A stretch of DNA of 64,000 nucleotides from Bradyrhizobium sp. Arg816 (GCF_029989365.1 NZ_JAPRAQ010000003.1:186001-250000), one strand, 5' to 3'. Shown: positions 51,338 through 60,497, counted from the stretch's first letter. Program-made: numbers and translations. The notes: generated from the sequence alone by a model not told the origin.

Positions 51338-52117
51338 ATGACCGCCATCTATCGCGTCGACGGCAACAACGTCGTCACCAGCCCCAATGCCGCGGGCCCG
51401 TGGGACAGGCGCATGCAGCACGGCTCGGCGCCGTCTGCGCTGGTGACGTGGGCGGCGGAACGCATTCCGACGCCGGTGCCGATGAATGTTGCGCGCGTCA
51501 CCATCGACTTGATGCGCCCGGTGCCGGTGGCGCCGCTCACGATCGAGAGCGAGGTTTTGCGCGAGGGGCGCAAGATCCAGCTCTGCGAGATCAAGTTGTT
51601 CGCCGACGGCGTTCAGGTCGTCGGTGCCACCGTGCTCAAGATCAAGCGGCAATCACAGCCGTTGCCGGACGACGTCAAGGAGTTGCCGGTGACGCTGCCG
51701 TCGCCCGAGGACTCGCTGGTCGAGGATGGTCATGGCGCGACCAGTCCGTTCGCAGGCATGGTCTCGATGCGCGCCGCGCGCGGCCGCTTCGGCCAGGCCG
51801 GGGCTGGCGCGATCTGGTTTCGCCTCGACCATCCGCTGGTCGAAGGCGAAGCGGTCTCGCAGGCGATGCGCGCCGTGGTCGCCGCCGACTTTTCCAACGG
51901 CGCCGCCTCGACGCTCGACTTCCGCGCCTGGACCTACATCAATGCCGACCTCACCGTGAACCTGTCGCGCCAGCCGGTCGGCGAGTGGATCTTGCTCGAC
52001 GGCGAATCCTGGATCGGTCCCGACGGCGCCGGCCTCGCGATGTCGCGGCTCGCGGATCGTCTCGGCTATTTCGGCCGTGCGGTGCAGAGTCTGGTGATCG
52101 AAAAGCGGTCAGCGTGA
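51338..52117 (+). CDS. Acyl-CoA thioesterase (TesB-like double hotdog)
   Basis: A 259-residue protein with two hotdog halves. The first half, MQHGSAPSALVTWAAERIPT and ARVTIDLMRPVPVAPLTIES, and the second, YINADLTVNLSRQPVGEWIL then DGAGLAMSRLADRLGYFGRA, match the acyl-CoA thioesterase/4HBT_3 family. The HG-SAPSALV turn is the expected substrate-binding loop. Chain-length preference is unknown. It lies between the nitronate monooxygenase and the acyl-CoA synthetase genes, suggesting linked acyl metabolism (inference). Confidence 0.82.
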   Translation: MTAIYRVDGNNVVTSPNAAGPWDRRMQHGSAPSALVTWAAERIPTPVPMNVARVTIDLMRPVPVAPLTIESEVLREGRKIQLCEIKLFADGVQVVGATVLKIKRQSQPLPDDVKELPVTLPSPEDSLVEDGHGATSPFAGMVSMRAARGRFGQAGAGAIWFRLDHPLVEGEAVSQAMRAVVAADFSNGAASTLDFRAWTYINADLTVNLSRQPVGEWILLDGESWIGPDGAGLAMSRLADRLGYFGRAVQSLVIEKRSA

Positions 52118-52243
52118 CGGCAAGCGCCGTGATCGCTCCTTGAGCCGATTGAACGGCAGACTTCCGCCGCCGCGGAAGGGATGCCCTGGTCGCGAACCTC
52201 TTCTTGTCCGGAGGTCTCTGTTCGACGCCAGCGTCCTGCCAGT

Positions 52244-52342
52244 TCAGCTGCCGTAGACGATCTTGATCTCCCACAGCAGGACGATGATAGCCGTGATCAA
52301 CGTGATCGCGGCCAACGCACTTTCCAAGGAAGCGACTCTCAT
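52244..52342 (-). CDS. 32-residue single-helix membrane protein
   Basis: Encodes a 32-residue peptide: MRVASLESA, then a hydrophobic helix (LAAITLITAIIVLLWEIKIV), ending YGS. A clear ribosome-binding site (CGGAG) lies six bases before the ATG. It is convergent with the thioesterase gene and sits in an otherwise empty ~415-base gap. The rest of that gap (52343-52532) holds nothing I recognise. The function is unknown. Confidence 0.55.
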   Translation of the reverse strand: MRVASLESALAAITLITAIIVLLWEIKIVYGS

Positions 52343-52532
52343 TTGATACTCCGCTTCCCAGCCCCGTCAGCGGTCTAGTTGATTCGTTGATTCGCCTGCA
52401 ATTGCGCGGACGGCGTGCCTGAAAAGTCCCTTCCGAGCTGTTGTTCGCGGGTCACAGCGACCCGTAGAACCCCGGGGTCCGGTCGCGGGAATACGTGCGG
52501 TGCTGCCTGCCACAAGTTGCAGATCGGGATGA

Positions 52533-54095
52533 CTACCCCACCATCCGGTCTCGTCCGCTCCAGAAGCCTGCGCGCAGCACCTTCTTGTCGACCTTGCCGA
52601 CGCCGGTCATCGGCAGCTGCTTGACGAACTGGATCTGCTTCGGTGCATGGGCCGAGCCCTTTCGCGTCCTCACCAGATTGATCAGCTCGTCCGGATCAGG
52701 CTTTGCCCCCTCGCGCGGCACGACGATGGCGGTGACGGCCTCGCCCCATTTCTCGTCGGGAATGCCGACGACCGCGACCATCGCGACATCCGCATGCTGC
52801 GACAGCACGTCCTCGACCTCGCGCGGAAAAATGTTGAAGCCGCCGGAGACGATCATGTCCTTCTTGCGGTCGAGGATGAACATGTAGCCGCGCTCGTCCT
52901 TGCGCGCGACGTCGCCGGTGTGGACCCAGCCATTCTTCAGCGTCTCGGCGGTGATGTCGGGCCGTTTCCAGTATTCGGCCATGACATGCGGAGCGCGCAC
53001 GCAGATCTCGCCGGCTTCGCCCGTCTTCACTTCCTGGTCGTTGTCGTCAAGGATCCTGACCTCGCAGGTCGAGATCGGGAAGCCGCAGGACAGGAACAGC
53101 TCCGGCGTCCTGGGATCGTGATCAGCCTTGCGCAGCACCGAAATCGGATAGCATTCGGTCTGCCCGTAAAGCTGCGAGAACACCGGCCCGATCCGCTCGA
53201 TGCCCTCGACCAGCCGGCTCGGCGACATCGCGGAAGCGCCATAGAGCACGAGTTCGAGCGAGGACAGATCGGTCTTGCTCAAGGCGGGATGATCAAGCAG
53301 CACATAGATCATGGTCGGCACGAACAGCGTGAAATTGATGCGATCGCGCGCGATCGTCGCCAGCACCGCCTCGGGATCGAAGCCTTTCAGCATGTGCACG
53401 GTGCCACCGCGCATCAGGGTCGGCACGACTTTCGTGCCGGCGACATGGCTGATCGGGGCAACCGCGAGATAGTGCGGGGTGTCCGGGATCTCGAAGTCGG
53501 CGAGGATCGCGCTAGCACCCCCGGCGTTCTCGCGGTGATAGCGCAGCGCGCCCTTGGATTTGCCGGTCGTGCCGCCGGTGTAATTCAGTGTGGAGAGATC
53601 GTCGGGGCCGGCGAAGCAATGCGCGCTGGCATGGCCCTCGATCTCGATCGCCTGCGACAGGTCGACGCCATAGTCCGCCGGTCCCGTGGTGAAGACCGCC
53701 TTGAGCCGGCTCGCACTCGCGGCAAGCTCGCCGCCGCGATCGCGGAAGGTGGCGGCATCGACCACCAGCATTTCGGCCTCGGAATCCTCGAGCTGGAAGA
53801 GCTGGTCTGCCCGCGATCCCAGCGGATGCAGCCAGGTAACGCAGAGCCTGGATAATTGCGCGGCGACGCCGGCGCACCAGGTGTCGGCGCCGTTCGCGGT
53901 GAGGAAGGCGACGCGCGCGCCGGGCTGCAATCCCAACCGCATGAACACGGCCTGGATGCGTCCGATCAGGTCGATGGTGCCCTGATAGCTCAACGATCCA
54001 CCGGGCCAGGCGAAAGCGGTGCGGCCGGGATAGCGCGACAATGCCCGCAGCGTCTGCGCGCAAGTCGGGGACGATGCGTGGAGCGGATCGGACAT
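52533..54095 (-). CDS. Acyl-CoA synthetase (AMP-forming)
   Basis: A 520-residue ANL-superfamily enzyme. The P-loop is LNYTGGTTGKSKGALRYHR; other markers are YGQTECYPISVL, GWVHTGDVARKDERGYMFIL, DRKKDMIVSGGFNIFPREVE, and a C-terminal Lys in MTGVGKVDKKVLR. It resembles medium- or long-chain and aryl acyl-CoA ligases without revealing the acid. The start is the ATG at 54095 (MSDPLHASSPT); the frame is open to 54782, but that upstream part overlaps the divergent monooxygenase. The 107-base gap to the divergent nitronate monooxygenase may hold shared regulation. Confidence 0.9.
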   Translation of the reverse strand: MSDPLHASSPTCAQTLRALSRYPGRTAFAWPGGSLSYQGTIDLIGRIQAVFMRLGLQPGARVAFLTANGADTWCAGVAAQLSRLCVTWLHPLGSRADQLFQLEDSEAEMLVVDAATFRDRGGELAASASRLKAVFTTGPADYGVDLSQAIEIEGHASAHCFAGPDDLSTLNYTGGTTGKSKGALRYHRENAGGASAILADFEIPDTPHYLAVAPISHVAGTKVVPTLMRGGTVHMLKGFDPEAVLATIARDRINFTLFVPTMIYVLLDHPALSKTDLSSLELVLYGASAMSPSRLVEGIERIGPVFSQLYGQTECYPISVLRKADHDPRTPELFLSCGFPISTCEVRILDDNDQEVKTGEAGEICVRAPHVMAEYWKRPDITAETLKNGWVHTGDVARKDERGYMFILDRKKDMIVSGGFNIFPREVEDVLSQHADVAMVAVVGIPDEKWGEAVTAIVVPREGAKPDPDELINLVRTRKGSAHAPKQIQFVKQLPMTGVGKVDKKVLRAGFWSGRDRMVG

Positions 54096-54203
54096 ATGTT
54101 TCCCCGTTGCTTTGTCATCGGCTTTTGACGTGCCAATGTTTGCGCGTAACGCTAGCACAGGGAAGGCGGGATGGAACGACAAAGCCCGCGCAAGGAGGCG
54201 TGA

Positions 54204-55169
54204 GTGGCATCCGATCGACTGCAACACTTCCGTGATCGTCTCGCTCTGCCTCTGATCGCGGCGCCGATGTTTCTGGTGTCGGGCGTCGAGCTCATGGTCG
54301 CGGCCTGTCGCAATGGCGTGATCGGCAGCTTCCCCACCGTGAATTGCCGCAGCACGGAACAGCTCGAGGCGTGGCTCACGGAGATCGAAACGCGACTGCG
54401 GCAACACGAAGATCACACGGGTCGCAAGGCCGCGCCGCTTTGCCCGAACCTGATCGTGCATCGCTCCAACGCACGGCTGGAGCAGGATCTCGCCGTGCTG
54501 CTGCGACACAGACCGGAGATCGTCATCACCTCTGTTGGATCGCCCGCGCCGGTGTTGGAGCCGCTGCACCAAGCGGGCGCGCTGGTGCTGGCGGACGTGG
54601 CCTCGATCCGCCACGCCCAGCGCGCGGCGGAAGCCGGCGCCGACGGCCTTGTGCTGCTCACCGCGGGCGCAGGCGGGCAGACCGGCTGGCTCAATCCGTT
54701 CGCGTTCGTCCGCGCGGTGCGCGCGTTCTTTGACGGCATCATCGTGCTCGCCGGAGGCATCAGCGACGGCCGCGCGCTGCACGCGGCCGAAGTGCTAGGC
54801 TGCGATCTCGGCTACATGGGCACGAAGTTCATCGCGACGCGCGAGAGCATGGCGGACGAGCGCCACAAGGACATGCTGGTCGACAGCAGCGCCGACGACA
54901 TCCTGCTCACCACCGCGTTCACGGGGTTGCAGACCAGCATGCTGAAGCCGTCGATCGTGGCTGCGGGCCTCGATCCCGACGATCTGCCGGCACGTGGCGC
55001 GATCGACATCGGAAAGGACATTGACGTCGACGCGCGCGAAAACCGCCCGAAACGCTGGCGCGATATCTGGAGCGGGGGACACGCGACATCGGGTGTGACC
55101 GATGTGATGGCGGTCGACGATCTCGTGGCGCGGACCCTCGCCGAATATCGCGATGCGGGCGGGCGGTAG
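54204..55169 (+). CDS. Nitronate monooxygenase, paralogue 2
   Basis: A 321-residue FMN TIM-barrel enzyme starting with GTG; AAGGAGG lies eight bases upstream and decides the start. Markers: LALPLIAAPMFLVSG, NGVIGSFPTVNCRS, LVLLTAGAGGQTGWLNPFAF (FMN loop; Gln replaces the His seen in paralogue 1) and IIVLAGGISDGRALHAAEVL. The His-to-Gln change at the loop suggests a different substrate or mechanism from the first copy. It is divergent from the acyl-CoA synthetase. Confidence 0.88.
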   Translation: MASDRLQHFRDRLALPLIAAPMFLVSGVELMVAACRNGVIGSFPTVNCRSTEQLEAWLTEIETRLRQHEDHTGRKAAPLCPNLIVHRSNARLEQDLAVLLRHRPEIVITSVGSPAPVLEPLHQAGALVLADVASIRHAQRAAEAGADGLVLLTAGAGGQTGWLNPFAFVRAVRAFFDGIIVLAGGISDGRALHAAEVLGCDLGYMGTKFIATRESMADERHKDMLVDSSADDILLTTAFTGLQTSMLKPSIVAAGLDPDDLPARGAIDIGKDIDVDARENRPKRWRDIWSGGHATSGVTDVMAVDDLVARTLAEYRDAGGR

Positions 55170-55337
55170 CCGGCGTCCTTCCCCTCGCCCCGCTTGCGGA
55201 GGAGGGAGGGGCGGCGCCGTCGCTCCCGATCACAGTTAATCGAGCGCTCCTCCGCAGCCCCGTACTTAACGGCAGATTAACCAACGCCCGCCAAGAATCC
55301 CCTCACGGCCGCCAATCAGGACCGAGAGGGACAGGCG

Positions 55338-55586
55338 ATGGACTTCGATTTTCTCAATAGCAAGACAGCCGCGACGCTGGACGAAATCCGGGTCCGCGTG
55401 GCCCATGCTCTGGCCCGTCATCCGCTGTGCCGCAACGTGCGCTTCGACATCCTCAGCGTCCCGCGCACCCGCCGGGGCGGCAATTGGACGGTGACGCTGC
55501 AATCGGTCGAGCCGCGCGCGGTCTGGGAGGCCTCGGAGATCGTCGCCGACATCCAGGATGCCTACGACCTCGCGCTAGCTGCCTGA
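55338..55586 (+). CDS. Conserved hypothetical protein, 82 residues
   Basis: A small soluble protein, MDFDFLNSKTAATLDEIRVR then VAHALARHPLCRNVRFDILS and NWTVTLQSVEPRAVWEASEI, predicted alpha/beta. GAGAGGGA lies upstream of the ATG. There is no signal peptide. The family was not recognised. The 168 bases before it contain a short CTCGCCCC-type hairpin, nothing more. Confidence 0.65.
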   Translation: MDFDFLNSKTAATLDEIRVRVAHALARHPLCRNVRFDILSVPRTRRGGNWTVTLQSVEPRAVWEASEIVADIQDAYDLALAA

Positions 55587-55687
55587 TTTCCTTGAAATTT
55601 CAGGGCATGTCGCTGTAGTCCGCGCGATTGCCGTTACGATGGCACCGTTCGGCCTTATTTACCGCCCAGTTTCCGGGCACTGCTCAC

Positions 55688-56425
55688 GTGGACTTGAAGC
55701 TGGGCCTGGAGAGACGTTTGTCCAAAGCCATCACCATCGTTGTGCTGACCTGTTTCCTCGTCCTGGGCGCCGCCACCACCGCCATCCTCGGCCGTGACAG
55801 CGTGCCCAGCGTCAGCGCGGAGATGATCACGCAGGCCCCGCCGCCCAAGCAGCTTTCGACAAATCGCGCCGCCAAGGCCGACCGTCTGGTCCCGACTCTG
55901 GCACTGGCCTCGGCCGCGATCGATCCGGTCCAGGTCCCGGCCGACAAGCTTTCGCAGGCGCCGGTGCTGACCGAGCCGCTGCGCCAGGCTTTTGCCGCCG
56001 CGACGCCCGCCGATTTCCCGATGCCCAAGGCGAGCGTGCATGAAGCACCTGCCGCCGCAGAGGCTCCCGTCGAAGCTCCGGCCAAGCCCAAGGTCGCCGC
56101 CAAGCCGCAGCCGCAGAAAAGCTATTCGCTGCTGTCCGACGTGCAGATCGCGGGCATCAGGGATCGCCTGAAACTGTCGTCGTCGCAGGAATATTACTGG
56201 CCCTCGGTCGAGACCGCGCTGCGCAATGTCGTCCGCAAGATCTCCGCGAACAAGCTCTCCAATCCGAACGCGCCGGGTGTGCCGATCGATCCGAACTGCG
56301 ACGAGGTCCAGCAGTTGAAGTCGGCCGCAATGCCGCTGCTGTTCCAGCTGCGCGAGGATCAGAAGGAAGAAGTGCGCAAGCTCGCCCGCATCATCGGGCT
56401 TGAAAAAGTCGCGCAGCAGATTTGA
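55688..56425 (+). CDS. Conserved hypothetical membrane-anchored protein
   Basis: About 245 residues, starting with GTG (VDLKLGLERRL); a TTG at 55628 is an alternative. One N-terminal helix (AITIVVLTCFLVLGAATTAI) anchors a long periplasmic chain: an Ala/Pro/Lys-rich linker, then a helical C-terminal domain (YSLLSDVQIAGIRDRLKLSS, SQEYYWPSVETALRNVVRKI, EEVRKLARIIGLEKVAQQI) with a PIDPNCDEV segment. The C-terminal helices resemble an interaction domain. No named family was recognised. It is followed by a second anchored protein with a similar linker. Confidence 0.7.
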   Translation: MDLKLGLERRLSKAITIVVLTCFLVLGAATTAILGRDSVPSVSAEMITQAPPPKQLSTNRAAKADRLVPTLALASAAIDPVQVPADKLSQAPVLTEPLRQAFAAATPADFPMPKASVHEAPAAAEAPVEAPAKPKVAAKPQPQKSYSLLSDVQIAGIRDRLKLSSSQEYYWPSVETALRNVVRKISANKLSNPNAPGVPIDPNCDEVQQLKSAAMPLLFQLREDQKEEVRKLARIIGLEKVAQQI

Positions 56426-56512
56426 CGCGCAAGTTCCTCCGGGAACTGCGCCCCCCATCGGGAACATCCGGCAATCGACAAACGTTGCCCGCTCCAAAGA
56501 GGGAGTGGATCA

Positions 56513-57190
56513 ATGCGCGCCTCGACAGCTTATTTCGTCGGTGCCGGAACGATCGTTGCCGCCATCGCCATTGGTCTCGGTGGCGGCATCGTCGCCGGCA
56601 ATATCATGAATCCGGTCGCGACCAAGCAGGGGCCGGACACGAGCAAGATGGCGCAGCGCGCTGAAGCGGTCAAACCCGCGACGACGGACGCGCCTTCCGA
56701 GCGCTTGCAATACCTCACCGGCTCGCAAGCCTTCGGCGCCATGGTCGCCGCGCCGGCACAGGCTGAAGCCAAATCCGCAAAGCCCGACACGCAGGCAAGT
56801 CAAGCGAACACCGAGCCGCCAGCGCCACAGCCTTCCCAGGCGGCCGCGGCCGAGCCGCCCAAGCCGGCACCGGCATCGCCTCCGCAAGTCGCAAAGCCTG
56901 CCGAGCGGCAGGCATCGACAGAGCCGCCATCCTCACCCGACAATGCCTATGCCAAGGCCAGGGATTCCGACGTGAAGCGCGCCGCGTCCGAACGGCGCCG
57001 CATGGAGCGCCGCGAGCGCTGGGCCGAGCGCCGGCACTACGACCCCCGCGAGCCGCGCGGCATGCGCGACCGCACCGATTGGGATGACGTCGCGCGCAAC
57101 ATCCGCGAAGATTCCGATGCGCGTGATGTCACGAGCCGGCCGCGTAGCGGCGTGCCGCAGATCAGGCTGTTCGGGCCTGACGACGATTAG
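56513..57190 (+). CDS. Membrane-anchored Pro/Ala-rich hypothetical protein with basic C-terminus
   Basis: A 225-residue protein. An N-terminal helix (FVGAGTIVAAIAIGLGGGIV) is followed by a Pro/Ala/Gln-rich disordered stretch and a strongly basic-acidic end (RAASERRRMERRERWAERRH, DWDDVARNIREDSDARDVTS). AAAGAGGGAG precedes the ATG. Similarity to the preceding protein is in layout only. No family or enzymatic motif was recognised. Confidence 0.65.
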   Translation: MRASTAYFVGAGTIVAAIAIGLGGGIVAGNIMNPVATKQGPDTSKMAQRAEAVKPATTDAPSERLQYLTGSQAFGAMVAAPAQAEAKSAKPDTQASQANTEPPAPQPSQAAAAEPPKPAPASPPQVAKPAERQASTEPPSSPDNAYAKARDSDVKRAASERRRMERRERWAERRHYDPREPRGMRDRTDWDDVARNIREDSDARDVTSRPRSGVPQIRLFGPDDD

Positions 57191-57320
57191 CGCCCATCCT
57201 CGCCGTCGCGCACGCGATCGTGAGCGACGGTTCGTTCTGCGGACGCGCTTGCCTCGAATTTCAACTTCCAGACGATCTCCGTTCAATGCATGATTGGCGT
57301 GGCTAGCCAAAGGCCGCGTC

Positions 57321-57542
57321 ATGGGCGTAGCGCTGTCAGCTTGGGATCGCTTCTTCGCGCCGTACCGCGAAGGCGTCACCGTGCCGGCGCCGGTTGATAG
57401 AGCCGGCATTGCCTGGCTGCTCCACTTTCTCGCGCGACATGCGCGGAATCGCGGCTTCACCGCGCTGCAATTGTCCTCGAAGGCGGACGGCGGGGCGGCC
57501 TTCTCGACTGACCTCACTCATCTCGCATTGCAAACCTTTTAG
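57321..57542 (+). CDS. Small hypothetical protein, weakly supported
   Basis: Up to 73 residues from the ATG at 57321 (MGVALSAWDRFFAPYREGVT); a TTG at 57294 is also open. It is G+C-rich in third positions and ends nine bases before the next gene, which supports a real short gene. No motif is recognised and there is no good ribosome-binding site. Confidence 0.4.
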   Translation: MGVALSAWDRFFAPYREGVTVPAPVDRAGIAWLLHFLARHARNRGFTALQLSSKADGGAAFSTDLTHLALQTF

Positions 57543-57550
57543 AGGTTTCC

Positions 57551-58018
57551 ATGTCGATACATCTGTTGTGGACGTCCGCGGACAGTCTCATCGTTGCCTT
57601 TGCACTCGCATTCATCGTTCCGCAACGGCATGTGCTGCCGCTCATTCTGATGTTCGGCGCTTGCGATGCGCTGGGTTCCGCGCTCGGCGTCACGATGCCG
57701 ATCGCGGGCGGGCTCGCAGCGATCCTGTTGATCGCTTGCGGCGCATCGCTGGTGGTGCGCCACCCCATCGCGCAACGTCTCTTGAATGCGCCGGGCTGGT
57801 TCTATGTGCTGCCACCGCTGCTGGCGATCGACAATCTCGTGTCGCGCACGCCTGATGCGCCGGCCGTTGCCGCACTGTCGAGCGCGATCATGGCCGGGCT
57901 CGGCTTTGTCTGCGGAGCCGTCGTGTCGAGCGGTTGGCGCGCAGGCTCGCGCGACGTACGACCGCTTGCAGCGGCTTGCCTGATTGCGGCCGGAAGCCTC
58001 CTCGCCTACAGAGCCTGA
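57551..58018 (+). CDS. Small integral membrane protein
   Basis: A 155-residue protein with four or five hydrophobic helices (DSLIVAFALAFIVPQRHVLP, AGGLAAILLIACGASLVV, ALSSAIMAGLGFVCGAVVSS, LAAACLIAAGSLLAYRA). GAGG lies upstream of the ATG. The first helices hint at a TMEM165/cadmium-transporter or TerC-like fold, but I cannot place it. Its stop lies two bases before the next start, so the pair is likely coupled. Confidence 0.7.
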   Translation: MSIHLLWTSADSLIVAFALAFIVPQRHVLPLILMFGACDALGSALGVTMPIAGGLAAILLIACGASLVVRHPIAQRLLNAPGWFYVLPPLLAIDNLVSRTPDAPAVAALSSAIMAGLGFVCGAVVSSGWRAGSRDVRPLAAACLIAAGSLLAYRA

Positions 58019-58020
58019 CC

Positions 58021-59910
58021 ATGGTGGCCTCCGTCACGACCCGCAGCTACGACCGTGCCCGTACCGGTACGAACAATTCCGAGACGGTGCTGACGGCGAC
58101 CGCCGTCCGCACCAGGGGCATCGTCAAACTCTTCAGCCTTCCGATCCCCGACGATCCCAGGCTCGAGGCGCAGCCGCTGGCGGTCGGCGGCGTGCACACA
58201 GCCGACGGCAAGACCCGCGACCTGATCTTCCAGGCCAGCATGGGCAATTGGGTCTATGCATTCGACGCTGTGACCGGCGAGAAGATCTGGGCGACCAACC
58301 TCGGACGTCCCATCGTCGGAACGAGGGCCATCGACGGCCACATGACCAACGTCCATTGGGGCATTCTCTCGACCCCGGTGATCGACGAGGGGGCGGGCAT
58401 TCTGTATGCCTGCGCCTGGATCAGCGACGACGGCAGCGTGGCCAAGGGGCAGCATTTCCTCGCGGCGCTGCGGATCCGCGACGGCTCGAAGGTTCACGGG
58501 CTGCTGAACCTGGAGGGCGCGGTCTACACGCCGCCGAACGGCCTGCCGGTGCAGAAATTCGTCTCGGCCCAACGCAAGCAGCGCAGCGCCCTGACGCTGA
58601 CGCGGAACCACGTGCTGATTCCCTTCGGCACGATCGCCGAGACGTCGAAGACGGCGCGCGGCTGGCTGCTCGCGGTCGACGTCCATGCCTGGCGGCTCGC
58701 AGCGTCGTGGTGCTCCACCGTCACCGGCTCCGGCGGCGGGCTGTGGCAGAGCGGGGCCGGCCCGGCCCTCGCTCCTGACGGTTCAATCTACGTCATCACC
58801 GGCAATGGAGCGTTCTCGCCGCAGCATGGCGACTTCGGCGAGAGCATCGTGCGGCTCGCCTTGCACACAGGAAACAATGCGCATTTCGAGGTCATGTCGT
58901 GGTGGGCGCCATGGACCGACGCCAACCGGGTCGGCGCGGCCGCGGACGCAGCAGCCGACGATGACGACAATGACGAACCGGCGTTGCCGTCGAACGTTTA
59001 CCTGCCCTCCGTGATCGCGCATGCAAGGCGCATGGGAATGCCACTGAAGCCGCGGTATGCGCGCGAGATGCCGCATGTCGCGGTCACCTCGGGTCGCAGT
59101 GCAACCGATGCGCAGATCGCGCCGGTCGTGGCGCATCACATGGAGGCGATGAACGAGTCGATGTGGGGCGACCAGGATTTCGGCTCCGGCGGTCCGGTCT
59201 ATGTCGCCTCCGCCCATGCCATTCTGGCCGCGGGCAAGGACGGCATCCTCTACACCGGCAATGCCAATGCGCTCGGCAAGACCCAGCCGGGCGAACTTGC
59301 GGCCGGCCATTTCGCGGCGAATTACAATAGGCTTCTCATGCCGCCGATCCTGTACACATATTTCGATCCCGCCGTGCCGCCGGCGCCGGCGTCACCGACG
59401 GAGCTGAACCTGTTTCCCGGCGGCGCGACGCGGCATCTGCATGGCACGCCGCTGCTGTTCCAGTCCGCCACCCACGGCACCATGCATTTCGTCGGCGGCG
59501 AGAACAGCGCCTTGCGGGCCTGGTCGATTGCGGCCGACGGGAGAACGACCTATCTCGCCGGGGGCAACGAGATCGCTTCGCCGCAATCGCCGCGTCCGCC
59601 GGGCGGCATGCCCGGCTGGGGCATCACGCTTGCCGCCAACAACGGCACCGATGGCATCATCGTGGCGATGGTGCCCTATCAGGACAGCAACATGATTCTC
59701 AGTCCGGGCCGCTTCCTGGTCTATGACGCGCAGAATTTCGCCACCAATCCGGATGGCTCCAAGCGGCTCCAGGTGATCTGGGACAGCGAGGACTGGGGGC
59801 CGGAGCACGCCTTCATGCATCCCAAGTTCAACCGTCCGATCGTCTGGAAAGGCCGCATCTATCGCCCGACTTATGACGGCCGCATCGATGTCTATGGCCT
59901 GACGAACTAG
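58021..59910 (+). CDS. PQQ-type beta-propeller repeat protein
   Basis: 629 residues with propeller-blade strands: LIFQASMGNWVYAFDAVTGE then KIWATNLGR is a textbook PQQ/BamB blade, followed by GPALAPDGSIYVITGNGAFS and AAGKDGILYTGNANALGK. No signal peptide is present (MVASVTTRSYDRARTGTNNS), unlike quinoprotein dehydrogenases, so it may be cytosolic. An acidic insert (AADDDDNDEPALPS, near residue 315) could bind a cation. The cofactor is not evident. It starts two bases after the membrane-protein gene, suggesting joint function. Confidence 0.75.
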   Translation: MVASVTTRSYDRARTGTNNSETVLTATAVRTRGIVKLFSLPIPDDPRLEAQPLAVGGVHTADGKTRDLIFQASMGNWVYAFDAVTGEKIWATNLGRPIVGTRAIDGHMTNVHWGILSTPVIDEGAGILYACAWISDDGSVAKGQHFLAALRIRDGSKVHGLLNLEGAVYTPPNGLPVQKFVSAQRKQRSALTLTRNHVLIPFGTIAETSKTARGWLLAVDVHAWRLAASWCSTVTGSGGGLWQSGAGPALAPDGSIYVITGNGAFSPQHGDFGESIVRLALHTGNNAHFEVMSWWAPWTDANRVGAAADAAADDDDNDEPALPSNVYLPSVIAHARRMGMPLKPRYAREMPHVAVTSGRSATDAQIAPVVAHHMEAMNESMWGDQDFGSGGPVYVASAHAILAAGKDGILYTGNANALGKTQPGELAAGHFAANYNRLLMPPILYTYFDPAVPPAPASPTELNLFPGGATRHLHGTPLLFQSATHGTMHFVGGENSALRAWSIAADGRTTYLAGGNEIASPQSPRPPGGMPGWGITLAANNGTDGIIVAMVPYQDSNMILSPGRFLVYDAQNFATNPDGSKRLQVIWDSEDWGPEHAFMHPKFNRPIVWKGRIYRPTYDGRIDVYGLTN

Positions 59911-59917
59911 CTGCTGT

Positions 59918-60040
59918 CCCTCTCCCTTCTTCGCGGGAGAGGGTGGCTCGCGGCAGAGCGTCTCTGCTCTTGGTGCGTCGAAGCAACTCTCATCCGCCTT
60001 GCCATTGGCAAGGCACCTTCTCCCACAGGACAGGGGGGGA
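59918..60040. repeat. Intergenic inverted-repeat element
   Basis: CCCTCTCCCTTCTTCGCGGG then GAGAGGG form a hairpin, and a later CTTGCCATTGGCAAG hairpin precedes TCTCCCACAGG. It lies between convergent genes and leaves no room for another coding region. Confidence 0.7.
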
Positions 60041-60046
60041 AGAAGA

Positions 60047-60271
60047 TCACCTGCCGTGCGACTCCACCACCTTGCGGCAAGCATCCGAGAGCTTTGTCTT
60101 GTTCTCGCGCAGGCAGGCATTCATCTGCGGCGGCTTGCCGATATGTTCGGCGCAGTATTTGCCGGCGTCGCTGCGGCAGGCCATCTGCTCCTGCGGCGTC
60201 GGACCGGATTGCGCAGCGGCGGGCAGGATGGCGGCAGCGAGCAGCAGCGCGGCAAGAACTGAAGTCTTCAT
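60047..60271 (-). CDS. Small periplasmic cysteine-rich repeat protein
   Basis: A 74-residue protein. The signal peptide (KTSVLAALLLAAAILPAAAQ) is followed by a single cysteine-rich module with four Cys (MACRSDAGKYCAEHIGKPPQ then MNACLRENKTKLSDACRKV), the spacing of the GLG1-like Cys-rich repeat seen in many rhizobial proteins. The ATG at 60271 is chosen to start at the signal peptide. The function is unknown. Confidence 0.75.
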   Translation of the reverse strand: MKTSVLAALLLAAAILPAAAQSGPTPQEQMACRSDAGKYCAEHIGKPPQMNACLRENKTKLSDACRKVVESHGR

Positions 60272-60497
60272 GAAGCACCTCTTTGGGATTGTGACGGGTC
60301 CCGCTGGGATCGGGTGAGCCGGACCATCTCGCGAAGGCCCGTTGCCGGTCCATGCCATGTTCATGGCATCGGCTCGCTCGGCGCACCCCCATCTTCATGG
60401 CATGTATCCGCGCGCCGTCTTTTGCCATTCAGGCTGCACGTCGGCTGCGAAACCCGGTGATTGCATCGGGGCGCCGAACGGGAAGCAGGAGAGCAAG

